A DNA stretch of 64,000 nt, taken from assembly GCF_020906515.1 (NCBI RefSeq), contig NC_085850.1, positions 3,596,001-3,660,000 on the forward strand. Direction: 5' to 3'. The translations under genes were made by a program, and so were the position numbers. The number at the start of each line of letters is the position of its first letter. The stretch's first letter is position 1. A model generated the notes under the pieces. It saw only the letters and a program-made list of their open reading frames with translations. It did not search any database and was not told the DNA's origin. Positions 20,364-30,700 of the stretch are shown here, piece by piece. This DNA is from Vanrija pseudolonga (taxonomy: Eukaryota > Basidiomycota > Tremellomycetes > Trichosporonales > Trichosporonaceae).

Positions 20364-22189
20364 ATGTCACCACCACCGTTCGGATTTGGCAGAGTTGGCC
20401 TGGCCGCCGGCGACGGCAACTCGATCGTTGCCCGCCAGTCGTCTTGTGCGTAACGCGCGCCGCGAGGGTCACTGGCCGCTTGAACTAATGTCCCCCAGCT
20501 ACCTGCCCCAAGTACCTCGACCCTCACTTTGGCTCGACCGTCAATGCCAACTATGCCGTCAAGTTCACCTGGGACCCGTCGTGCAGCATGGGCTCGGACA
20601 AGGTCGACCTTAGACTGTCCAACCCAAGCGCGGCAATCCCTCTTGTCCGCGTTTGGACTGGCGTGTCGTACTCGTCGGGCTCGCTTACAGAGTACCTGTC
20701 GCCATCATGGTGGAACAACACGGCGACAGCCTCGCTGACCCTCCTGATTGTCAAGTCGGGTGACTCGTCGGCAGCTTGGAACGCTCCCGCTGGCCCCACT
20801 TTCACCGTCACGTACAACGCCACGGCCGCTCAGCCTGCCACTCCCTCCGGAACAGGCGTCTTCCAGTCGGTTGAGGACAGCGGTGCCGCCAGGGGCACGT
20901 CCAAGGCGGTCATCGCTGTGGCTGTCATCATCCCCATTGTCGTGCTGTGTATCCTCGGCGCGCTCGCCTTCTACTTTTACCGCGGCAAGGAGAAGCAGAA
21001 GCTTCAGCGTTGGTCGCAGGCGCTCAGCCAGCACTCTGGTATGGAGTGGGAGAAGGGTGCGCTTCCTGGAGAACGCAACTCTGCCTACCGCCCAAGCTCG
21101 CACTACAGCCGTACTTCAGACCGCATGGGACGCCCAAGCACCTCGTACGGCCGTCCCTCGACTGGCTATGGCCGCCCCAGCATGTCGTCGGTCAACCGCC
21201 CTTCTTCTTCCGTCATGATGGACAACATGGCCGGCGCTGGCGCCTACGGTCCCCGCCAGTTCCCCTCTTCGTCCATGGACGGCCCCAGCCGCTCTTCGAT
21301 TGTCATGCCCGATGGCCAGGTCCGCACATCGCGCATCTCGTTTGCCGATGGCCAGCGCCCTCGTATCTCGTCTGACAGCCACCAACGTCCTCACCTTTCG
21401 TCGCTCGGCAAGTCGGCGCGCCACGATGCCGAGCTTGCGGCCGCTGCTGCCACTGCTGCCGCCTACACTTCTGGTCAAGAGATTATCGACGACGAGCGCG
21501 ACATTACCAACGTGTCGCCTACCCAGCTGGATGGTCCCAACTCGTTTGCCGATGCCGACATGCACCGCGCCGCTGCCGCTGGCCGCAACGGTCGCCGGCC
21601 CTCTGGAGGATCTGCTCACCACCCCGACGATGTGCGCGTTGCCCAGCGTGCGAGCAGCTCCGCCGACGAACTCCGTCACATGGAAGCCGCCGTTTGTGAG
21701 TCGCCATCACCAAACGACGCCTCCCCCAGCAAACAAAAGAAGCAGCCTAACTCTTCAGTCCGTCGTACGGGTGGGCAGCAGTCCCCAGAGGACGAGGACG
21801 CGCAGTCGCCAACAACCGTCGCCTACGGCCCCGACCAGATGCTTGCTGTCTACGCCGCCCGCCGCGCCGCCGCTGCGTCGCCGACAGCACCCACTGGTGG
21901 CGCCGCCATCAAGATGCCCGAGCCTGTCGCCAAGGCTGCGTCCAATGTCAAGCGCTTCCTCTCCCGCAAGGACAAGAAGGGCTCGCCAGCTGCGCAGCAG
22001 CAGCAGATTGTGGAGCCTTCTTCACCCGAGTCTCTCCCCATGCGGTCATATGTTCACATGAACAACGGAACAGCAAGCAAGGACGTTGTCGACTCTCTCC
22101 CCCAGCCTGGCCCTCCCCGACCAGACTCTGACGCCTCGGCTGAGGCTTCGCTGGAGGCGACCCAGCCCGCCGCCCCGTCCACTCACTAA
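20364..22189 (+). CDS. single-pass membrane protein with long disordered tail
   Basis: Three exons (20364-20445, 20499-21695, 21759-22189) give 569 aa. The N-terminal ectodomain (about 30-165) has Cys pairs, a YAVKFTWDPSC block and several N-x-T/S sequons. One transmembrane segment (about 175-200, Val/Ile/Leu/Ala-rich) is followed by the stop-transfer sequence FYFYRGKEKQK. The cytoplasmic tail is Ser/Pro/Arg-rich, with GRPSTSYGRPSTGYGRPS repeats and a basic C-terminal patch. This layout recalls fungal type I surface sensors, but I do not recognise a named family. No classic N-terminal signal peptide is present, so either an upstream exon was missed or the transmembrane segment acts as the anchor. 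The 63-nt intron 21696-21758 (GTGAGT, CTAAC branch site, TTCAG) is in frame and could be retained. Confidence 0.72.
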
Positions 22190-22626
22190 ACGTGAGCGCG
22201 CACGCTCACGGACTTTTTACTACCTGACGGGTAGAGTACTCTTATATTGCCCCTGTCGCCCCCTCGTGCGGCCTGATATCCTGCCACCATCCGTCTAGTC
22301 TCTCGCTTGTCTCTCTCTCTCTCTTGTTCCTCTGGTTGTGTTATGGGTACGAGGTCTCTCTAGACGAGAGGCTTTGTAGTGCTGTACTAGCCTGCTATAT
22401 GCGGTCATGCACTTATGACTTGGCGGGGGCGTGGGCGGGGTAGGTGAGGTGTGAAGCAAGTGAGGCGTAAGGCGTGAGAGAGGTGAGTGGGGATCCTTGG
22501 GGAGCCATTGTGTGAGGTGCCACGCGGCGGGGGGATGTGAGATGCCGCCGTGGTGCTATCCCAGCGTCCATGAGAGGTGCATAATGTACAGTGCGTTGTG
22601 TGAGATGTAATCTGCGGGTCTACGTT
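22190..22626. other. convergent 3' region
   Basis: 437 bp between the converging membrane protein and COX14-like gene. It contains a CT microsatellite (about 22305-22323). No gene was seen. Confidence 0.5.
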
Positions 22627-23014
22627 TTATGCCGAGGCAGTCGGTGCGGGGCTAGCCTCGGGAGGAGGGCCACCAGCAGCAGCAGCGGCCTGGGCCTCGG
22701 CCTGGGGGGCAAGGTCAGCGGAGTCCGGTGTCGCGTCTGGGCCAGCGCGCCGCGCATTCAACAGCAGCAGCTCCAATCCAGCCATCTTCGCATCCCACAT
22801 ACCCGCTGCTGCGCCATGGCGAGCTTGATCTGATCACGCTTAACCATGACGTTTTGCCCGATGACCACGGTGCCGTAGATCTGCGCGCCGGGGCGTGGGT
22901 CAGCGCTGTGTCTCCCGTCTCTCTGCTGCTGCAGCAGCAAGGAAAGCTCACGCCAAAGGCGAGCGACCCGAAGACGATCGTCCTGTGGATGAGGTTGCCG
23001 ACGGAGAACGCCAT
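22627..23014 (-). CDS. small mitochondrial membrane protein, COX14-like
   Basis: Three exons (23014-22952, 22880-22803, 22701-22627), all joined in phase 0, give 71 aa. The start MAFSVGNLIHRTIVFGSLAFG leads into a single hydrophobic helix interrupted by the first intron, then a basic VKRDQIKLAMAQQR helix and an Ala/Pro-rich tail. A small protein with one membrane helix and a basic amphipathic segment resembles Cox14-type assembly factors of cytochrome oxidase in the inner membrane. The family assignment is tentative and rests on the layout and the HRT-x-FG-x-x-x-G-x-Y-G-T pattern. It is transcribed divergently from another probable mitochondrial protein 208 bp away. Confidence 0.6.
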
Positions 23015-23222
23015 GGTGTGGGGGTTGGTGGGTGGGTTGGAGGTGGTTGTTGCAAGAACGTTGCTTCGACTTTGAGCTCAACTCTCGTCGGATGCCTCGG
23101 GCGGCGGCGGCGGAGATGCGCCAGTGTCCGCCATAGTCGGGAGGTTACGTCGGCACCCGGCCGGCAAAGTTGAGCGCCTCACGTTGTTGTTATCGCCGTC
23201 TCCAACATCTACATCACCCACC

Positions 23223-23675
23223 ATGGCCACGTCAAGACTATCCTCGCTGCTCAACACGGCGCGCACGCTCCCGCCGACGCCGTTCCGCGCCGCGCCCGCC
23301 CCGCAGCTGTCCGACGCGCTCAACGGCGTCGTGACGCGCAGCTTCGGGCTGCCCCTCAAGGCTGGCGACGCCGCGGTCGCTGCGCGCGCGGAGAGCTTGA
23401 GCACGGTGGAGGAGGGCGCGGCCGACTCGGCGCTCGCCGCGCTCGAGAGGTTACGTGCTGGCGCTGCGCTGCGCGAGGTGAGTTAGCAGGACAGGAAGGG
23501 GAGGTGACGACGTCTCGCTGACGCCGCTCGCTAGTTTCCCGTGTCGGCCACCACGACCCACCCGCGCCACGACCCATACTACTACACGCGGATGCGGGAC
23601 GGCGTGCACCGCGCCCAGCTGGGCATCGGGCGGAGCTGGTGGAAGCGGTTCTTCCAGGTCCGCGGCAAGGAGTAG
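23223..23675 (+). CDS. small conserved protein, probably mitochondrial
   Basis: Two exons (23223-23477 and 23535-23675, phase 0) give 131 aa. The N-terminus (MATSRLSSLLNTARTLPPTPFRAAP) has Arg, Ser and Leu and no acidic residues, as expected for a mitochondrial presequence. The C-terminal exon encodes FPVSATTTHPRHDPYYYTRM followed by a Trp-Trp-Lys-Arg-Phe-Phe segment. This compact, conserved-looking block suggests a mitochondrial ribosomal or respiratory subunit, but I cannot name it. The next in-frame stop directly follows RGKE. Confidence 0.65.
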
Positions 23676-24636
23676 GCGAGCGGCGTAGCCGCGCATGGCT
23701 GCCGGCCGACCGACCGTTCGGGCAACACGCATCGATGGCCGCGCGGCTACTGCAATACGCAGGCCGGGCGTTGCATGCAGCAGCACGCCGCTGCTGCTGG
23801 GATAATAGCATAGACTTGTACAGTATGAACGTGGCTTGGAGCGTTGGTGGCGGCTGTTGTTATGCGCGGCACGGGATTGGCGGCCGCGGTGTGTGGCTCC
23901 TTGGCTTGTTGTCCGCAGGGCTGGGGCTTCCTTCAGCTCACATCTCTCGTCTGTGGAGGGCCCCTGGGTGGAGTAGGGGGCAGTACGGCGTGTCGTATTT
24001 GTCCACGGCTGTACACCCTCCCTGGTATCCCCCGAGGCGTGTCCCTCCCATGGTGGGTGAGGCTGGCGCCTCGGAGGAGCAGGCCGCATTTGGGTCGCAA
24101 CTCTTCCTGCTATCCATCGATTGCATGTGCTGTACAGATGCTTTGACGCACGATCGGCCAGCACGCGCCACGGCCATTCGTGGCAGGGCTGGGAGCGACG
24201 AGGTGCCAACCTGTCCACAGCTGCCGGCTTGCTGTGTATCCACGGGGGTGTCATCCGCCACTTGACAGGCCCACTCGTCATACATGCATATCCATCCCCG
24301 TCAGCGCTTCGTGACTGCTAGATCACGTGATTTCATCGATTACGTAAAACATCACGTGACTTGCCACGTGCGTTACGACCGAAACTGTTGCTAACGCCGA
24401 CATTTGATTCCGCGTTTTGACTTGGTCGTTCGCCCAGCCTGGGTGGTGTCGCTGCCAGCCAGCACCACTGTACCCCGCTGGCCTGCGAGGGCCCACCGCT
24501 CGTTCGCTGCTCCCCTCCTCCCTCCCCTCGCCGCCGATTCGCGACTGGCAGCACACGCTTGGCCATCTCCATCCATCAAGCTTCGGTTCTCGACTGTACA
24601 ACCGTCGACACCACCCAAAAACTCGACACTAGCAAA
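23676..24636. other. intergenic, promoter of RPS5
   Basis: 960 bp upstream of RPS5 with no coding signal. It contains the ACGT palindrome cluster at 24323-24370, about 270-315 bp before the RPS5 ATG, and a CT-rich stretch directly before the start. Confidence 0.6.
24323..24370. promoter_or_regulatory. cluster of palindromic ACGT-core sites upstream of RPS5
   Basis: TCACGTGA at 24323-24330, TTACGTAA at 24340-24347, TCACGTGA at 24352-24359 and CACGTG at 24365-24370. TCACGTGA is the E-box type bound by Cbf1-class bHLH proteins, and TTACGTAA is a bZIP/Yap-type palindrome. The density (four in 48 bp) is unlikely by chance. Function is inferred from position relative to a ribosomal protein gene. 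Confidence 0.6.
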
Positions 24637-25665
24637 ATGGCCGCGCTCCCTTCGGACGTTCAGAAGGTCGCCAACGAGGGCGTCGTCAAGCTCTTCGGCA
24701 AGTGGGACGCTCAGGAGTGAGTGCCGTCGGCGGGGTTGTTGGCGAGACTGGGTTCGGGGTAAGCAACACGGGACAAGGATACAGCGACGACGACAAGGCA
24801 ACAAGCACGGCAGCGACGACGGGAAGGGCACGAGGAGGGACGGGGAGGAGCATGGCAGCGACGCCGACGCCGACGAGCACGAGAAAAGACGACACGGCGA
24901 CGCTCTTTACCCACATCGAATGTGACCGACGACCATCGACAGTCAACGACGACTGCCCATCCCCCGTGTTGCGACGAGCCCAGTCTTGCCAGCGCGCAAC
25001 GCGCAACACGCAGCAGCTAACCATCCCGCAGGATTGAGGTCAAGGACATCTCTCTCACCGACTACATCAACGTCAACCATGCCGTTTACGTTCGTGAGTG
25101 TCAACGAAGCTCGAAGTGTCACCCGACCACCTTGCTAACCTTCCCAGCCCACACTGCTGGCCGGTACGCCAAGAAGCAGTTCGCCAAGGGCCGCATGCCC
25201 ATTGTCGAGCGTCTCGTCAACGCGTGAGTCGCAAGCCTGGCCCAAACACGCGAGCCAAACTAACCCCCTTGCAGCCTCATGATGAACGGCCGCAACAACG
25301 GCAAGAAGCTCATGGCCGTCCGCATCGTCCAGCACGCTTTCGAGATCATCCACCTCGTCACCGAGCAGAACCCCATCCAGGTCCTCGTTGACGCCATTGT
25401 CAACACTGGCCCCAGGGAAGACTCTACCCGTATCGGCTCGCAGGGCACTGTCCGTCGCCAGGCCGTCGACGTCTCGCCCCTCCGCCGTGTCAACCAGGCT
25501 ATCTCGCTCATCACCATTGGCACCCGCGAGTCGGCCTTCCACAACTCCAAGTCGATCTCCGAGTGCCTCGCCGACGAGCTCGTCAACGCCGCCAAGGGCT
25601 CGTCCAACTCGTACGCCATCAAGAAGAAGGACGAGCTTGAGCGTGTCGCCAAGTCGAACCGATAA
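24637..25665 (+). CDS. RPS5: 40S ribosomal protein S5 (uS7)
   Basis: Four exons (24637-24716, 25032-25093, 25148-25223, 25275-25665) give 202 aa, the usual length for eukaryotic S5. Recognisable blocks are the [17 protein letters not shown] segment, [15 protein letters not shown], and [20 protein letters not shown], which is diagnostic of uS7. The C-terminus ends [17 protein letters not shown]. The protein sits in the head of the small subunit near the mRNA exit and contacts the E-site tRNA. The first intron is long (315 nt) and CGACGA-rich, while the others are 51-54 nt. Long first introns are common in ribosomal protein genes and can be regulatory. Confidence 0.97.
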
Positions 25666-25957
25666 ATCGCTTCGTCATGGCAACCGAGCTGTGCTATCTC
25701 TTTTGCTACTTCTCGTCCGCTCCATGGTCGTGGTGGTCTGCATTTGATGTCTAGTGTGGCTCGGAATGTATGCGGCCAGTTATTGTACGTGTACGACTCT
25801 GCGGTGAAGAAGGGGGTGTGCCTCGAGTTTGGGATGGGTCATAGCTCTCTCTGCATCGAATTCTTTTCCCGGGTTGTGCAGCGGGGGTGTGGAGGTTGTT
25901 GTGCGCATGCGTCTGCTTGACATGTCTCGCTGATCATCTGTCTCGAATGTTGCATGT

Positions 25958-26020
25958 GGCCTGGTGCAGCAGTTGTATGGCCTGGTGCAGCAGTTGTATG
26001 GCCTGGTGCAGCAGTCGCTT
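25958..26020. repeat. 21-bp tandem repeat, three copies
   Basis: GGCCTGGTGCAGCAGTTGTAT is repeated at 25958, 25979 and 26000. The third copy diverges at its end. It lies in the downstream region of RPS5. Confidence 0.9.
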
Positions 26021-26145
26021 GACCGGCTTGGATGGCTTATCGCTGCCGAGACCTTGTCGCCACCTAGCAACGTAGAGAGTCGCTGGAAGCAAAAGGAGGG
26101 TATTGCTGCCACAGAGCAAGTCTTGCTCGGAGTTACGGGGAATTC

Positions 26146-26163
26146 CACGTGATAATGACGTCA
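26146..26163. promoter_or_regulatory. CACGTG and CRE (TGACGTCA) palindromes side by side
   Basis: CACGTG and TGACGTCA are separated by four bases. Either could bind bHLH or bZIP factors. They lie 1.6 kb upstream of the phytochrome start and 480 bp past RPS5, so the target gene is unclear. Confidence 0.4.
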
Positions 26164-27761
26164 CAGTTGGTACCCGTTGGTTTGAGCTGCGGGCAGGTTG
26201 GTGCAAATTGGTGCATCGGTGCATTGGTGTTCGGTTTTCGGTGAGGCGAGGAGAGAATGGCTGTGGGCAGTGAGCGGTTCAGCAGAGCAGTCGGGTGCGC
26301 AGGTGCCCAGCTACATACCTGGGGGACAAATGTTAAGTGGCAAGTGGCAAGTGGCGCCCATCCAAGCGGGCAGCCACGAGCCACTTGGCCACTTGGCCAC
26401 GAGCCACTTGGTGTGGCTAGCTAGCTGGAACCGGGCCACAGCGCCACAGCTGATGCCGCACCCCGCCCACCCGGCGCACCCCGCGTCGCACACCGGGTGC
26501 CGTGCCCATGTGCCAACCATCCGCGTCTGAAAATAACAAGTCTATTTGAATCCGAGAGAGTCAAAGGGGCAGCCGGGGCAGGAGTCGTTGTCTCGGAGCA
26601 GGGACAGGAAGCAGCGCAGCAAGTGGCCTAGTGGGCAGGCAGAACGCACGCACCAGCCAGCCAGCACTTGTACCAGAAGCACCAGCCCAAGTCAGCGTCC
26701 AGGCCAGCCAGACCTAGCTAGACCTTTACCGAGGCAGGCAGTCACTGGCGATCAGGATCAGCGGAATGCGACGTGCATTCCACACTACCATGTACCATGG
26801 TGGTCTCATTGTGGGTGTTGGATGGATGTCGGGGACAAAAGTGGAATCACGGTGGTGCGGTTGGGGGCCGGGGGGAAGGGAGGGAGGGAGGGGGCAGTCA
26901 CATGTTGTTCCCAGTCCAGTTGGTGCGGTCCAGTGGCCAGTGGCCAAAGGGTGTGGGTAATCTCGCCCCCCGCGCCTCTGGCGTCTCGACGTCATTCACG
27001 GCACGGCACGGCCGCCAGGCCAGGCAGGACATCGTGGTGACTCGACGGGAAGAAACACAGGGAGTCAAGCAGGGGAGCAAGTAGGTTGTGGGTGGTCCAG
27101 ACCGGCGACTTGCAATGATGAATGAAATACAACCAGGAAACTGAGACACGGAGGGAGCAGCACGCCAGCCAGATACAGGCAGGCATCGATCGACCAAACG
27201 TCGTCCACAACATCCTCATCTGCGACGAGCAGGCGCCCGGCCGCGCGTGCGCCGTGACTTGCTTGACTGGACATCGACGACGACGCGACACGACAACGGA
27301 ACTCGCTCGGCACCGCCCATCACCCGCCGCCGCCGGCGACCATCCCCGCCCTGCCATACCCATACCATACCCCACGCACCACCACTCCACTCCGCCGACA
27401 CTAGTGGCGTCTCTCTGACGCGGCGTTCGCTCGTCGGGGGCTCACAACAATCGACCAGCCCCGCCCCGCCCCGCCAGCCAGCCAGCCAGCCAGCGTACCC
27501 CTCCTCACCCTACCTACCCCCTGCACCTTGCACTTGCCCCCCTCGGCTCGTCACGTACCTCTGTCCTCGCGATAGCACGTCGCTTCCCCAACGCCAGCGG
27601 CGACAACACATTTTCCACAAATCCTCCAGCCTCAACACCTTCCCCCTCCCCACCCCCCACCCGCCCCCCCCCCCCCCCACTCCGTCAACCGCGGCTGACA
27701 CCCATCCCCCGGCTCACTACCACCTCCGAACCACTTTTGCCGTGTCGCACGCCGCCCCCGC

Positions 27762-30700
27762 ATGTCACCGCAAGGCGACATGCCGTCGCATCTTGGCGAG
27801 CCCCCAGACGGGCGTGGCCGATCTGCGCCGGCCGGTGCCGGTGCCGGCGCCACGATCGCCAGCACCTCAGGGGCTGGCGCCAGCAGTCCCCGGCCGCTGC
27901 TGAGCAGCTTGGATCCGCACGCGACCGTGCGGAACCGCGCAGACGAGGTCGTCAGCGACGGGTCGTCCGCCGCTGCTGCTGCCTCGGCGTATCGCAGTAC
28001 CACCAAGCGTGTGAGCATCAAGCTCCCGGACCAGAGGCCTCTTGCAGCGACAACGCCGTCCCCGACACTCGGTGGGGGGAGCCCCCCCACACGAGGGGCA
28101 CGTACCTTCGTCTTCCCGATGCGCTCAGTCTTCCGCGGGCGCAGGTCACGCGCGCAGGAGAGTGATAGCGACCCCATGACGAGCGGCGCCGAGGGCTCGC
28201 GGTGGGGCACCACCGGCGGCACAGTCGTGAGTGATAGCGCGCGCAGTGCGCGGAGTGGACGGAGTGGGCGCTCGGCACGCTCGTCGACAAACTCGTCACA
28301 CCCTGCCCGCGACGAGCCCCGCGTCCGCATCGTGCCCGGCCTCGTGGATCCAACACGTACTGACACATCGACTTTTTCCACCATTCACTCAATGCTCGGC
28401 CTCACCTCGAAGCCCGCGCCAATTGGCGGAGGGTTGACCACGCTCACCCCGTTTGATGACGGGGCGAGCTCCTATCTCTTGCCGCTGCCCCAGACCCCGG
28501 TTATCCCCTTGTCAGCCGTGCCCCGTTCGCAAACCCCGTCGGGGTCGACACTGTCTTCCGACGCGGCGCAAGACGCGGTCGCCGAGACGCCTCGCCTGGC
28601 AACGTCGGCAGCAGGCAGGGAAGATTACCTGACTCGGCCCCCTGGGACAGCTTCGGATGGCGGCACGGAGCAAGCGGGCTCCAACTCGGAAGTGGCGCTC
28701 ACGATTGACGCGCCGACACCCACGCTCCCCATCTACCCGGCGCCGCAGAGCGTTGGGAGCTCGATTGCGCACGTCATGGCCTCGACAGCGGGCACAGGCG
28801 TTACAGGCTCGAGCGACTCGCCCGTGTCCGCTCAGGTGACAAACCCTGAGCCGACTCCAACTGCGATGGGGTCAGGCAGTGGCAGTGGGAGTCGCACAGC
28901 CGTTGCGGGCTCGCAGCTTACTGTCGACGCCGTCACCAGCGGCGGAGCGATGCCAAGAACGAGGCATTCGTCGGCGCGCGCAATGCTCGGGGCCACGCGC
29001 AAATCGGTCCAGATGTTTGTCGACGATCAGTCAATGACGACAAACATGCTTGACCCAAACGCCCCCACACCGCGCTCAGGCGCATACGTCCCCGACGCGG
29101 CCGCCCTGCGACGCCTCGAGGGGATGGACCGCGGCGTGCGCCAGGGCCTGCTCACGAGCGGCGCGTTCAAAGCCGACGAAGACGACCGCGACTGGGCGTT
29201 CTATGAGCGGAGCACGACGAGCGTGAGCGTCCGCGAGAGCGCTCAAGGCTGCTCGGGGGACGAGGGCAGCATCACTAAGGAGCCTATAACCACGGTGCGA
29301 TATGAGCACATTGACACTGGCGACGGGCACCTCGTCCTCACTGGGAGAGAGGGGCGGATACTGCGGTGCGAGGATGAGCCGATCCGCACACCAGGTACGG
29401 TACAGGGCTTTGGCGTGCTCATGGTGCTCGAGGAGCGAGAGTCGGGACGGTTGGCGGTGCGCCAGGTTTCCGAGGTGAGTGTCGCGCCGGCGCACGTACG
29501 CGGCAATAATGCTAACTCACTCCTTAGAACGCAACCGAACTGCTTGGCCTCTCTCCTCGCTATCTCTTCCGGCTCGACTGCTTCACACGCATCCTGACCC
29601 CCGACCAGGCGGAAATCTTGCGTGACAACACCTGGTCGCTCGCCGACGCACCACCTTCAGTGAGCTCGGGGCACACGAGCAATAATTCGCCAGCCGAACC
29701 GCCCCAGGTCTTCCTCCTCTCTGGGTTTGGCGAGCAGGGCTCGGACGATACCCAAGGCGAGCTCTCGGGCTCGCAGTCATACCGCCGTCGCGAGTGGACG
29801 TGCTGGGTCGCGGCGCACCGCCCCCGTGTGCATACATGGCGCAAGACCGACTCGAAAGGCCGCAAGTTGCCGCCTCCAGACCTCATCATTCTGGAATTTG
29901 AGCTCGAGCACGACAAGTACAACCCCCTGATGCCAGAGGAGATGTACGCCTCCAGCGCAGGAGGCCTTCCGTCCACGCGGTTCACATCGCCTTCGGCAAC
30001 TGCCGACAGCGATGGGCCGCAGGCACGGAAACGAGGCCACAGCTCAGTTCCCTCGTCTGTCATCCAAGCGTCACAAGAGGCTAGCCAGTCGACACATTCT
30101 CTGTCCCCAAACTTCAAGGCGCCCCTAAAGCTCCCTGATACGAGCGACAGCGGAGGAGACAGCGGGCTGAGCCCCACCGTGACGAGCAGCAACGAACCGT
30201 CTGCTACGACTACGAGTAACGGTCCCAGCGGCCGTGTCGTCACTGGCATTCTTCAAAATAACAGCTCGCCGCGAAACAGCGGCGTGCCGAACGCTCAGTC
30301 ACCCAATGACAGCGGTAAACCAAAGGCTGCTGACTCGGGCGAGAGCGACCTCCCGAGCACGCTGAGTTCTGGGCTGCAAAACAACTCGGGCAAAGCGAGC
30401 TCGGGTGAACGCCGGGCTGGCAGCGTACGCTTCTCCGTCGGGGCCAACAGCTATGACGACGAGGAGTACCAGCGCTGGGTGAACAGCACAACCAACTACG
30501 CCAAGCCGTTGCCCTCACTCGAGCGGATGCGCCGTTCGGGCGGTAGCCGGCGTGGAAGCCACTCGCGCCAGCAGCAACAGCCGGCGCAGCCGACTCGAGG
30601 CGGCCGTTCCCGCGTCGGCATGCTCGACGCGTTCGCCGTCCTCAACCAAATCAGTCAGCAGATGGGCGACGCCAAAGACCTTGATGTTCTCTTCAAGATC

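Larger units (their letters stand above)
25666..27761. other. intergenic, upstream of the phytochrome gene
   Basis: 2.1 kb with no supported gene. It holds a 21-bp tandem repeat at 25958-26020, CACGTG at 26146-26151 next to a perfect CRE palindrome TGACGTCA (26156-26163), interspersed CCACTTGG/AAGTGGC repeats at 26335-26410, a (CCAG)n tract near 27474-27493, and a long C run near 27664-27680 shortly before the phytochrome ATG. Confidence 0.55.
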
